From: CAWBRT01 sp963696525
GTDB lineage: Bacteria > Acidobacteriota > Terriglobia > Terriglobales > Acidobacteriaceae
NCBI GenBank assembly: GCA_963696525.1
Contig: CAVOKO010000005.1
Span: 1-64,000 of the forward strand
Length of the DNA stretch: 64,000 bases
Reading direction: 5' to 3'
Position 1 is the first letter of the stretch. The number at the start of each line of letters is the position of its first letter. A program made the translations under genes and the position numbers. Below, piece by piece: positions 17,642 through 25,451 of this stretch. Under the pieces are notes generated by a model. That model was given only the letters and a program-made list of their open reading frames with translations, did not search any database and had not been told where the DNA came from.

Positions 17642-18922
17642 CTAGTGCATCGCACTCGACAGTACCAAGCTCAGGGATGGGACGAAGATGATAACCAGCA
17701 GGCAGGCAAGCAGCAACACGTAGAAAGGAAGAAGTGCCCTGATAAGCGTTTCCACTTTGAGTCCCGATACAACGGAGCCGAGATAGAGGCATATTCCCAC
17801 CGGCGGGGCGAGCAGTCCGATGGCCAAATTCGTAGCCATTATCACGCCGAAATGGATTGGACTGAATCCTGCGCTCTCGGCGAGGGGCAGGAGCAAGGGC
17901 GTCATCACAATAATGGTAAACCCCGGGTTCAGGAAGCAGCCTGCCAGCAGCAGCACCAGGTTAATGAGCAGCATGATCAGGAATGGACTGCTGGTGAGGC
18001 CGTGCATGTACTGCGCGACGGCGTGGGGAATACCGTCAATGGTCATCATATTCGAGAATAGCAATGCAGCCGACAACTCCAGCGCCACGATGCCGCAGGT
18101 TCGGCCGCCATGGTAAAACAGATCGCAGAACTTCTTCGCGTTCAATTCCCTGAGCAGCAGAGCTCCCACTACGATTGCATAGAGAAGCGCCACAGCGGAG
18201 GCTTCTGTCGGCGTGAAATAGCCGGTTATGATGCCGCCCATAATGATCACCGGCGTGACCAACGCCACGAAGCCGAATTTCGCCGTGCGAAAGACGCTGG
18301 AAAGGCGAAAAGGCAGCGTGGTTCTCCATTTGTTTCTTATGCCAAGAACGGTGTTATAAGCGATCAACACAACCGCGACCAACAGTCCAGGGAACAGCCC
18401 CGCCATCAGTTGTGTCCCCACGGAGAGCCCCGCGACGGTAGCGTAGATGATAAGTAGAAGACTTGGGGGAACGATCACCGCCATCGTGGATGCGGACACC
18501 GTCACCGCGGTAGCGTAGGTTAATGGGTAGCCGCCACTTTTCATCGCTCCGATGAAGATTGTCCCCAGGGCGCCTACATCGGCCGCCGAAGAGCCTGACA
18601 TGCCGCCGAAGATTAAGCTGGTCACGATATTCACGGACCCTAAAGATCCTGGGAGAAACCCAACCAGGGCTTCGGAAAAGCTAAATATCCTGCGCGACAT
18701 GCCGCCATATGTCATGGCGAATCCGGCCAGCATGAACAGGGGGATAGCTACCAGAATATAGTTGTCCAGAGAACGGTAAAAGAGTGTAGCCATGCTCTCC
18801 AGCGGATATGTACTGAAGGCGAACACGGAAATCATCATTCCCAAAAACATGCTCGCGGAAATGGGCACACCAATAACAATGAAAAGCGCAAAAAGAATAA
18901 CCGTCAAGTAAGTCGTGTTCAT
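17642..18922 (-). CDS. dctM: TRAP transporter large permease subunit, DctM
   Basis: 426 residues, the normal length for DctM, with twelve or so hydrophobic segments. Family motifs include VAIPLFMLAGFAMTYGG early on, FGGMSGSSAADVGALG in the first half, TPTEASAVALLYA near the middle and LAIGLLAPPVGICLYLG near the end. It forms the sodium- or proton-driven channel for the substrate delivered by DctP. Its ATG overlaps the dctQ stop by 4 bp (ATGA), so the two are translationally coupled. It is the last gene of the dctP-dctQ-dctM operon. Confidence 0.95.
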   Translation of the reverse strand: MNTTYLTVILFALFIVIGVPISASMFLGMMISVFAFSTYPLESMATLFYRSLDNYILVAIPLFMLAGFAMTYGGMSRRIFSFSEALVGFLPGSLGSVNIVTSLIFGGMSGSSAADVGALGTIFIGAMKSGGYPLTYATAVTVSASTMAVIVPPSLLLIIYATVAGLSVGTQLMAGLFPGLLVAVVLIAYNTVLGIRNKWRTTLPFRLSSVFRTAKFGFVALVTPVIIMGGIITGYFTPTEASAVALLYAIVVGALLLRELNAKKFCDLFYHGGRTCGIVALELSAALLFSNMMTIDGIPHAVAQYMHGLTSSPFLIMLLINLVLLLAGCFLNPGFTIIVMTPLLLPLAESAGFSPIHFGVIMATNLAIGLLAPPVGICLYLGSVVSGLKVETLIRALLPFYVLLLACLLVIIFVPSLSLVLSSAMH

Positions 18923-19464
18923 GCCGCACCTTCACCTTTAGCTGAATCGCCGGATGCGGGAAGTGGTTCGTCCCAGTGGCGGAGGCGGTGGACCATATCC
19001 TGAACGAGTCGAATACAGGTCAGGCCGTATCCAAAGGGCACGGCAGCGATAAACACAAACATGGGGAAGTCAAAACCTTGAGCCGAGGTGTCCATGCTGT
19101 AATGCATCAAGGTCAGCTTAAGCCCGACATAAAAGAAAAACGCAGCGAAGCAAAGGAAGAGTACCTGGCTGCTCAGCCATACAATTTTCGGATTCAAAGG
19201 CAGTTTGTTGGCGAAGAAATCGACCCTGATGTGCTGGTTATCTTTAGCCGCCGCGGCAATTCCGACGCAGCAGAACCAGACAAAGAGGTATTTCCCGAGT
19301 TCCTCGGCAAAAACCGTGTCGAAATGGACGTGACGGTAAGCAATTCCCGTCAGGATGTCGAGCAACAGGAACACGCCGAGAAACACGAGCAGAACTCTTT
19401 CCAGCTGATCCGTAATCGAATACCAGAGTCCCCTTCGTTTTGATTCAACCTTGTTTTCGGTCAC
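18919..19464 (-). CDS. dctQ: TRAP transporter small permease subunit, DctQ
   Basis: 181 residues if started at GTG 19464, which fits the usual DctQ size. An upstream ATG at 19566 would add 34 residues that look non-coding. Four membrane segments are visible, with LGKYLFVWFCCVGIAAAAKDNQHIRVDFF matching the family (the conserved WxCxxGxA...H.R.D pattern). It supports the large permease in the inner membrane. It is downstream of dctP (gap about 150 bp) and overlaps dctM. Start confidence is moderate. Confidence 0.9.
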   Translation of the reverse strand: MTENKVESKRRGLWYSITDQLERVLLVFLGVFLLLDILTGIAYRHVHFDTVFAEELGKYLFVWFCCVGIAAAAKDNQHIRVDFFANKLPLNPKIVWLSSQVLFLCFAAFFFYVGLKLTLMHYSMDTSAQGFDFPMFVFIAAVPFGYGLTCIRLVQDMVHRLRHWDEPLPASGDSAKGEGAA

Positions 19465-19617
19465 GGCTTTTAATACCTTTTCCTGAAAACAGTTCGGGGC
19501 GGAGGCAGATTCTCCACTGGGACAAAGGCCAAGAAAAAAGCCTTGCTCCCCCGCCCCCCATTCCAATCCAGGGCGAGAGGATTTTCTAAATGGATAGCTA
19601 AATCAAAAATGCTGCCG

Positions 19618-20649
19618 TCAGTACTTATTGACCGCAGCCTGGAAGTCATCCACGAACTTTTTGCCGTAGATTTTGGTGTAATTTTGCCAGACGGGTTCCA
19701 CCGCCTTTTTCATGGCTTGCCTGACCTGGTCGTCGACAATGTTCAACTGCATGCCGCCCTTTGTTGTCAGAAGCTCACGCCTCTCCTTGACATCTTTCTT
19801 CACCAAGCCAGCTTCGAACTGCACCGACTCCTTAGCCACTCTTTCCAGGACTGAGCGCTGCTGTGGGGTCAACTTATTCCACCAGGGCAGATTGACCACG
19901 ACCACCTCAAAGTCGGTGGCGTAGTCCCAGATCGAGAGGTATTTCTGCACTTCCATGTATTTGTTGGCGAAGATTACCGTCTCGGCGTTTTCCTGACCAT
20001 CGATCGTCTTGAGCTGCAATGCGTTATAGACCTCACCGATCGCCATAGGAACAGGCTTCGCTCCCAGCGCATTCATTACATCCGTATAAATTTTGCTGGT
20101 CTGGACGCGTATCCTCATGTCCTTCAGGTCTTGCAGGTTGCGTACCGGTTGTCTGCTGTTAGTCAACTGCCGGAATCCTCTGGGCCACCAGGCAAGTACC
20201 TTGAGGTTTTTCGTCTCCAGCCGCTTGCCAATTTCATCGAGAACAGGCGGCTTGGCGTCGGCAAAGGCGATTTCCTGGTCGAGATTCTTAAACATGAAAG
20301 GCAGACTTACAACGGAGGTTTGCGGAACCATGCTGTCCAGATAGGCACTGCTCGTGATTTCTAACTGGATCGTTCCCTGCTGTGTCATCTCGATTTCGGC
20401 CGCCCCATTCGTCCCGGAGAGCACGCCCGAGTGATAAACCTTGGGGACGATGGCCCCGTTGCTGTATTCCGTGATCTTTTTTCCCATCCAGTCGGCGCCC
20501 TCGACCAGGATGTCTGGGGGCAGGTTGACCAGAGAGATCCTCATTTGCAAAGGGGGGTCTGCCTGAGACGGGACAGCCGTAAACACCACGCCGAACAAGA
20601 GCGCCGCCGACAGAAGACATACCCAGGGGTTTCTCTTTACTTCTCTCAT
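19618..20649 (-). CDS. dctP: TRAP transporter solute-binding protein, DctP family
   Basis: 343 residues with a Sec signal (WVCLLSAALLFGVVFTAVPSQA). Family marks are QMRISLVNLPPDILVEGADW, the central LQDLKDMRIRVQTSK with the carboxylate-binding Arg, and KTIDGQENA. It captures an organic or sugar acid in the periplasm and feeds the DctQM permease encoded downstream. The opposite-strand carbohydrate genes (aldehyde dehydrogenase, RpiB, ribokinase) suggest a sugar-acid ligand, which is inference. Its 5' flank is odd: the coding remnant of a truncated dehydrogenase on the other strand begins two bases upstream of this start codon, so the native promoter region has probably been replaced. Confidence 0.94.
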   Translation of the reverse strand: MREVKRNPWVCLLSAALLFGVVFTAVPSQADPPLQMRISLVNLPPDILVEGADWMGKKITEYSNGAIVPKVYHSGVLSGTNGAAEIEMTQQGTIQLEITSSAYLDSMVPQTSVVSLPFMFKNLDQEIAFADAKPPVLDEIGKRLETKNLKVLAWWPRGFRQLTNSRQPVRNLQDLKDMRIRVQTSKIYTDVMNALGAKPVPMAIGEVYNALQLKTIDGQENAETVIFANKYMEVQKYLSIWDYATDFEVVVVNLPWWNKLTPQQRSVLERVAKESVQFEAGLVKKDVKERRELLTTKGGMQLNIVDDQVRQAMKKAVEPVWQNYTKIYGKKFVDDFQAAVNKY

Positions 20650-20650
20650 C

Positions 20651-21229
20651 TGGGATGCCCTTGCTCACGCCGTTGAGTGTTACACCAACACCGCGTGCCA
20701 GCCTATTTCAGGCGCGCTCGCGCTAGAAGCAATCAGGCTGATTGGAAAGCATTTGAGAACCGCGGTGCTGAACGGACGGAACCGCGAAGCTCGTTACGGA
20801 ATGATGCTTGCCAGCACCATGGCGGGAATTGCCATGAACCCCACCCGTTTGGGGCTGGCACACGCACTCGCCATGCCTCTGGGAAGCTGGAATCTGCACG
20901 TGCCGCACGGCATGGTTCTGGCCATGCTTCTGCCGTTGGCCATGGAGTTCAACTATCTGGCTGAGACAGATCGCTTTGTGGACGTGGCGCAGGCGTTGGG
21001 AGAACCAGTAGAGCACTTGAGCCGGCTTGTGGCGGCGCGATCCGCGGTGGAGGTCGTTCGCGAGCTGGCTCGCGACATAGGAATTCCGACATCCATGAAA
21101 TCGTTCGGCCTGACCGAGGAGCATATTAAGCCGGTAGTCGAAGAAGCCATGAAGAGCGGGAATATTCCGGTCAATCCTCGCAAGATCTCTGCCGCAGATC
21201 TCGAAAATATGCTGCGGAAGCTCTTATAA
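20651..21229 (+). pseudogene. C-terminal (metal-binding) half of an iron-containing alcohol dehydrogenase
   Basis: In frame from about 20651 the sequence reads WDALAHAVECYTNTACQPIS and continues to a normal C-terminus at 21229, about 190 residues. Intact members have about 380. All four metal ligands of the family are present (Asp and His in DALAHA, His in GLAHALAMPLG, His in HVPHG), but the whole N-terminal NAD-binding domain is missing. No ATG, GTG or TTG occurs in frame before TTG 20753, which lies inside the domain. The break falls at the domain boundary and next to the dctP start codon. The aldehyde dehydrogenase follows after 9 bp, so this was probably once the upstream gene of that operon. 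Confidence 0.85.
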
Positions 21230-21238
21230 GGAGGAGCG

Positions 21239-22705
21239 ATGTCGACAGTCAAAGCCACAACCGAGACACACGTTAACTTCATCAACGGAAAGTGGGTCGC
21301 TCCCGTAAACGGCGAGTACTATTCGAGAGCTAATCCAGCCCACCCGTCAGAATGCCTAGGCAGTTTTCCGAGTTCCACCGAGGCTGATGTCGAGGCCGCG
21401 ATCAAGGCGGCCGAGAGCGCCGCTATCGCCTGGGCTGATACTCCGGGACCGCAGCGCGGAGCTTTGCTGTTCCGGTTCGCGCAGTTGCTGGAAGATGCCA
21501 AAGCAGAGTTGGCGAAAATTATCACTCTGGAGCAAGGCAAGGCTTTGGCGGAAGCTAGCGGCGAAGTGGGGCGAGCAGCCGTGGAAGCCCGCTACATGGC
21601 AGGAGAAGCCAGCCGCATCTGTGGTCAGAGCTTTCCTTCCGAGCGTCCGGGCTACTCCGCTTATACGGTGCTTGAACCGCTGGGCGTAGTAGCCGCAATT
21701 TGTCCATGGAATTTTCCTGTAGTGACGCCGGTGCGAAAACTCGCTCCCGCGCTTGCCTTCGGCAACTCGGTGATTTTCAAGCCGGCTTCGCTCACCCCAT
21801 GGTCGGCTGTGTACATCACCCGGCTACTAGAGAAAGCCGGGGTGCCACCGGGAGTCGTTAATCTTGTCATGGGTCCGGGAGCTCGAGTCGGCAATCAACT
21901 GGTGGCCGATCGCCGCGTTCGTGGAATCACTTTTACAGGCTCTACAGATGTGGGCTTGCCATTGTACGAATCCGCGGCGCGTCACTTGGCCAGCGTACAA
22001 CTCGAACTGGGAGGCAAGAATCCGGCGATAGTGATCGACTATGAAAACTTGGACGAGGCCGCGCGTGAAATCGTCTCGGCGGCTTTTCTGTGCAGTGGCC
22101 AGCGGTGTACGGCCCTGAGCCGCGTCATCGTCAGCGAAGAGCAGGCGGATGCGCTTGTCGCTAAAATCCTCTCCTGTATGGCGAAGATTCAGGTCGGTGA
22201 CGGTATGCTGGAAACTACAACGATGGGCCCACTGGTTAGCCGGTCGCAGTTCGAGACCGTGGAGAAGTATGTCGCAAAGGGAATCGAATCGGGATGCAAG
22301 TTGCTGTACGGAGGCGAATCTCTAAGCAGGCAGCCGGACCAGGACGGCTACTACTTTAGTCCGACCTTATTCGATCAAGTTCCCGATAGCTCGGTGCTGG
22401 CAAAGGAGGAGATATTCGGCCCGGTGTTGCCTGTCATTCGCGTGCGTAATGTCGAAGAAGCGATCTCCGTCGCCAACGACACGCGTTACGGCCTGGCCGC
22501 TTCGGTCTTTACTTCGTGCTTCGACGTGGCTTCCAAGTGTATGCGACGCATACAGGCCGGCATGATTCACATTAATCATGGCACTGCCAGCCAGGCACAC
22601 GTTCCTTTTGGCGGATGCAAAGATTCCGGCCAGGGTGCTTTTTCCATTGGGCCGACCGCGAAAAACTTCTTCACGAATGTTAAGACGATTTACGGTAGGT
22701 GGTAA
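21239..22705 (+). CDS. NAD(P)-dependent aldehyde dehydrogenase (succinate-semialdehyde dehydrogenase-like)
   Basis: 488 residues; ATG 21239 follows AAGGAGGAGCG. The ALDH fold is complete: ICPWNFPVVTPVRKLAPAL at the coenzyme site, FTGSTDVG, general-base Glu256 in LELGGKNP and nucleophile Cys290 in GQRCTAL, then KEEIFGPVLPVI. It is closest in style to the succinate-semialdehyde / alpha-ketoglutarate-semialdehyde branch. In this context it could finish oxidation of a sugar- or diol-derived aldehyde produced by the now broken iron-dependent dehydrogenase encoded directly upstream. RpiB and ribokinase genes follow on the same strand. Confidence 0.93.
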   Translation: MSTVKATTETHVNFINGKWVAPVNGEYYSRANPAHPSECLGSFPSSTEADVEAAIKAAESAAIAWADTPGPQRGALLFRFAQLLEDAKAELAKIITLEQGKALAEASGEVGRAAVEARYMAGEASRICGQSFPSERPGYSAYTVLEPLGVVAAICPWNFPVVTPVRKLAPALAFGNSVIFKPASLTPWSAVYITRLLEKAGVPPGVVNLVMGPGARVGNQLVADRRVRGITFTGSTDVGLPLYESAARHLASVQLELGGKNPAIVIDYENLDEAAREIVSAAFLCSGQRCTALSRVIVSEEQADALVAKILSCMAKIQVGDGMLETTTMGPLVSRSQFETVEKYVAKGIESGCKLLYGGESLSRQPDQDGYYFSPTLFDQVPDSSVLAKEEIFGPVLPVIRVRNVEEAISVANDTRYGLAASVFTSCFDVASKCMRRIQAGMIHINHGTASQAHVPFGGCKDSGQGAFSIGPTAKNFFTNVKTIYGRW

Positions 22706-22878
22706 GGCGGGAGTCTGCCCATCATAAGAGCGGGTAGTTGGCTGCGGTAACGGCCGAAGAGCCAGCTGATCCATGTGTTTCTATTTCTCGCTATGTCACA
22801 GCTTTTCATCGCCACAGCAAGCGGCTAGTTCCAAGAGAACGGCGACGTCGTTCCTACTAAACATACAGGGGCTTAACC

Positions 22879-23343
22879 ATGAGAATCGCGATAGGTGGAG
22901 ACCATGCCGGGTTTCCTTTGAAAGCGACAGTTATCGAGGCAGTCAAGGCACTAGGTCATGAGATTACGGACCACGGGTGCTATGATCTGACCCCAGTGGA
23001 TTTTCCCGATATCACGCGGAAAGTGTGCGGTGAGGTTCTCAATAAGAGAGCGGACCGGGCGATTCTGGTGTGTGGCACGGGAGTAGGCGCCAGTATAGCG
23101 GCAAATAAGATACCCGGGATCCGCGCGTCGGTATGCCATGACATTCAGACAGCCCACCAGTGTGTGGAACATGACAACGTGAACGTCATTTGTGTTGGCG
23201 CTAAGATCGTGGGCGAATGGCTGGTTGTCGACCTTGTACAGCGCTATTTGCAGGCCGAGTTCAGCACCGACGAGGATTGCCGGCGCCGGGTGGAAAAGCT
23301 GCATGCGATGGAGAAAGATTATATTGTGAAATCGAACGTTTAA
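22879..23343 (+). CDS. rpiB: RpiB/LacAB-family sugar-phosphate isomerase
   Basis: 154 residues, the normal RpiB length. It begins with MRIAIGGDHAGFPLK, the typical phosphate-binding start, and has the enediolate-forming Cys65 in VCGTGVGASIAANK. The HDIQTAHQCVEHDNVNVICVGAK segment supplies His and Arg/Asn contacts. It interconverts an aldose and ketose phosphate (ribose-5-phosphate/ribulose-5-phosphate, or allose/galactose-type substrates). A ribokinase-type kinase gene follows 160 bp downstream, so together they could funnel a pentose or similar sugar into the pentose phosphate pathway. Confidence 0.94.
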   Translation: MRIAIGGDHAGFPLKATVIEAVKALGHEITDHGCYDLTPVDFPDITRKVCGEVLNKRADRAILVCGTGVGASIAANKIPGIRASVCHDIQTAHQCVEHDNVNVICVGAKIVGEWLVVDLVQRYLQAEFSTDEDCRRRVEKLHAMEKDYIVKSNV

Positions 23344-23502
23344 CTCCTGAGCACCGCGGAATGTGTTGCTCCTCCAGCGTTGCCGAAAAGCAAGATGCCG
23401 ATCGAGACTAGCAATGGCAAGTTGAACCGATGCAGAAATTGATTGTGCTTCCCAGAGATGGGTGCGTAAAACATTGGACCTACTTGGCAGGAGGTGCAGT
23501 GC

Positions 23503-24456
23503 GTGGGAAAGAGTCCTACCCCAGTGCTGGTAGTTGGCAGCCTGAACATGGATATGGTTGCGATTACTGAGCGGCTGCCACAAAAAGGCGAGACGATTAT
23601 GGGCAGCCAATTCATGACCTTTCCGGGAGGTAAAGGTGCCAACCAAGCGATTGCGGCAGCCAGGTTGGGCGCGAAGGTATGGATGGCTGGCTGCGTGGGC
23701 AAAGACGGTTTCGGCAATGAGTTATTGTCTAGCCTGCAGAAAAGCGGCGTAAATACGGAATACGTTGACCACAAGGATGCTTCGACCGGCGTCGCCTTGA
23801 TAACCGTAGACAGTTCCGGAATGAATACGATCATCGTGGTATCTGGGGCGAATGCGAAATGCGACAGAGGGCATGTAGATGCCGCTCTGGGGGCTATCGG
23901 AGAACCGGGAGTTCTGCTGTTGCAGAACGAGCTAACTGCGGACACAGTGGAATATGCCATTCGCGCCGCTCATGATCGGAAATGGACGATTATTCTGAAT
24001 CCAGCTCCTGCCCGCCAGATACCTCGAGCTATCTTATCCCTGGTGGATATCGTTATTCCTAACGAGAGCGAAGCCGGGTTGATTACCGGTCTAACAATTG
24101 ACAACAGTGATGACGCGGTGGCTGCGGCAGGAAGGCTTGTAGATGCAGGTGTTGGTTGGGCGGTCGTCACGCTCGGCAGCAAGGGCGCAGTTTGTTGTAG
24201 CAATAAGGAGACGCATCGTCTGGAAGCCGTCAAGGTTGACGCCGTGGATACCACCGCCGCGGGGGACGCATACACCGGCGCACTAGCTTTCGCCTTGGCA
24301 GAGGGGTGGCCGATGCTCGACGGTCTGCATTTCGCCGGCGCGGCTGCTGCCTTATCTGTTACCCGGCTCGGCGCCCAACCTTCGCTGGGTAGTCGCGAAG
24401 AGGTAGGGCATTTCATCAATCACACCCGCTCCTCAACCAGCGGCCTGTCGCAATGA
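23503..24456 (+). CDS. rbsK: ribokinase-type PfkB-family sugar kinase
   Basis: 317 residues if started at GTG 23503, which has GCAGGAGG at ideal distance. The upstream in-frame GTG at 23494 overlaps that site. Signature motifs are VGSLNMDMVAITERLP, GGKGANQAIAAARLGA (first PfkB signature), LNPAPA and DTTAAGDAYTGALAFAL (second signature; catalytic Asp255, with Ala in place of the commoner Gly). It phosphorylates a pentose or related sugar with ATP. It follows rpiB and closes the carbohydrate block. Immediately downstream starts a stretch of gene debris. Confidence 0.9.
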   Translation: MGKSPTPVLVVGSLNMDMVAITERLPQKGETIMGSQFMTFPGGKGANQAIAAARLGAKVWMAGCVGKDGFGNELLSSLQKSGVNTEYVDHKDASTGVALITVDSSGMNTIIVVSGANAKCDRGHVDAALGAIGEPGVLLLQNELTADTVEYAIRAAHDRKWTIILNPAPARQIPRAILSLVDIVIPNESEAGLITGLTIDNSDDAVAAAGRLVDAGVGWAVVTLGSKGAVCCSNKETHRLEAVKVDAVDTTAAGDAYTGALAFALAEGWPMLDGLHFAGAAAALSVTRLGAQPSLGSREEVGHFINHTRSSTSGLSQ

Positions 24457-24491
24457 GTTTGTTGCACGAGACGGACGGATGTCCCGGCGGT

Positions 24492-24590
24492 CCGTCTTTG
24501 CCAAGTGTGGGCGACGCTCCGCGACTTCGCCTCGCAGCACCTTGTACCGATACTTCGTGATCCAGATCAGGTGATACTTGATGTCCCAGA
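24492..24590 (-). mobile_element. remnant of an IS200/IS605-family TnpA transposase
   Basis: The minus strand encodes WDIKYHLIWITKYRYKVL followed by RGEVAER, the conserved N-terminal beta-strand region of TnpA (YHLIWxTKYR). No HUH motif or catalytic tyrosine region follows, so only about 30 codons are left. It marks a past insertion near the rearranged catalase/lipoprotein fragments. Confidence 0.75.
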
Positions 24591-24674
24591 GGTGAAGGGC
24601 CGGGCCGGAAAACGATTGCTCTCCAAAGAGAACGGCGCTTCCTGCCCAGCTCTTCGGACGTCCGACTGCCCCAG

Positions 24675-25157
24675 TTATCGCGCAGCTACGGCTTGCGGTT
24701 TCACATCTGCCGGGACTTCGCTGATCGGGATTTTCAAGGCAGCGGCGACACCTTGGCCGTAAGCCGGATCCGCCTTCAGGCAGTTGCCGATGTGGCGGAT
24801 TTTGATCTCCTTCGGAGCGTCGCCCATGGCGCGAGCGGTGTTCTCGAAGAGCGCCTTCTTCTGTTCGGCCGTCATCAGGCGGAACAGTTTTCCCGGCTGC
24901 GAGTAGTAGTCATCGTCTTCACGATGGTTCCAGTGATCGGCGGCTCCCTCGATGCTGAGGGGAGGCTCGGCGAAGTCAGGCTGCTGCTGCCACTCGCCGT
25001 AGCTGTTGGGCTCATAGCCGAGGGTGCTGTCGTAATTGCCGTCGACCCGCATGGCGCCGTCGCGATGGTAACTATGGAACGGGCATCGGGAAGCGTTCAC
25101 CGGGATGAGGTGGTGGTTCACGCCGAGCCGGTAACGCTGGGCATCACCGTAAGAGGG
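24675..25157 (-). pseudogene. C-terminal fragment of a clade-type small-subunit catalase
   Basis: About 160 residues. The match begins at SYGDAQRYRLGVNHHLIPVN and includes HSYHRDGAMRVDGNY, EGAADHWNHREDDDYYSQP and HIGNCLKADPAYGQGVA before a normal C-terminus. The N-terminal 320 or so residues, with the catalytic His and Asn, are missing; the proximal-tyrosine region (normally RxFxYxDTQxxR) also lies upstream of the break. At 25157/25158 the sequence switches to an unrelated lipoprotein start, so this is a rearranged remnant without function as a catalase. Confidence 0.88.
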
Positions 25158-25321
25158 TGCAGGTTTTTTCCCGTATAACGGATCGTTCCACTGATAGCCC
25201 CGGCAGAACCCGCGTCAACCCTGTAGAACGAGGGCGCCGGCTCACTCTTGGGGGCGTCCGTCAGTTCCGTCTTGGTTTTTCCTGAACACCCTGAGAGGAG
25301 CGCGACCGAGCAGCAGAGAAT
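25158..25321 (-). pseudogene. N-terminal fragment of a lipoprotein, joined to the catalase remnant
   Basis: The minus strand, read from about 25321, gives CCSVALLLSGCSGKTKTE with a clear lipobox (LSGC, Cys codon at 25286-25288). It then gives a spacer and VDAGSAGAISGTIRYTGK, which resembles the opening of secreted carboxypeptidase-regulatory-like/cupredoxin-type proteins. The frame has no ATG/GTG/TTG start: a TAG sits directly upstream. A run of six A residues (message sense) at 25164-25169 throws it out of frame with the catalase part; seven would give an in-frame fusion. Not functional as it stands. Confidence 0.6.
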
Positions 25322-25451
25322 CTAGATCCAAAGAGGAGAAATTGACGAGGTGTTCCACTATGCCACCTTCATTTTTTGCTTGCGGCGAGGCAGCGCGCCA
25401 TGCAAGCCGAAGGGCCATCGCTTGTGAGTTACGCAAGTTGAGCCATCGACG

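Noticed and set aside
25242..25436. A minus-strand frame that might encode another transposase scrap
   Set aside because: I could not match it to a family with confidence, and the lipobox frame explains part of the region better.
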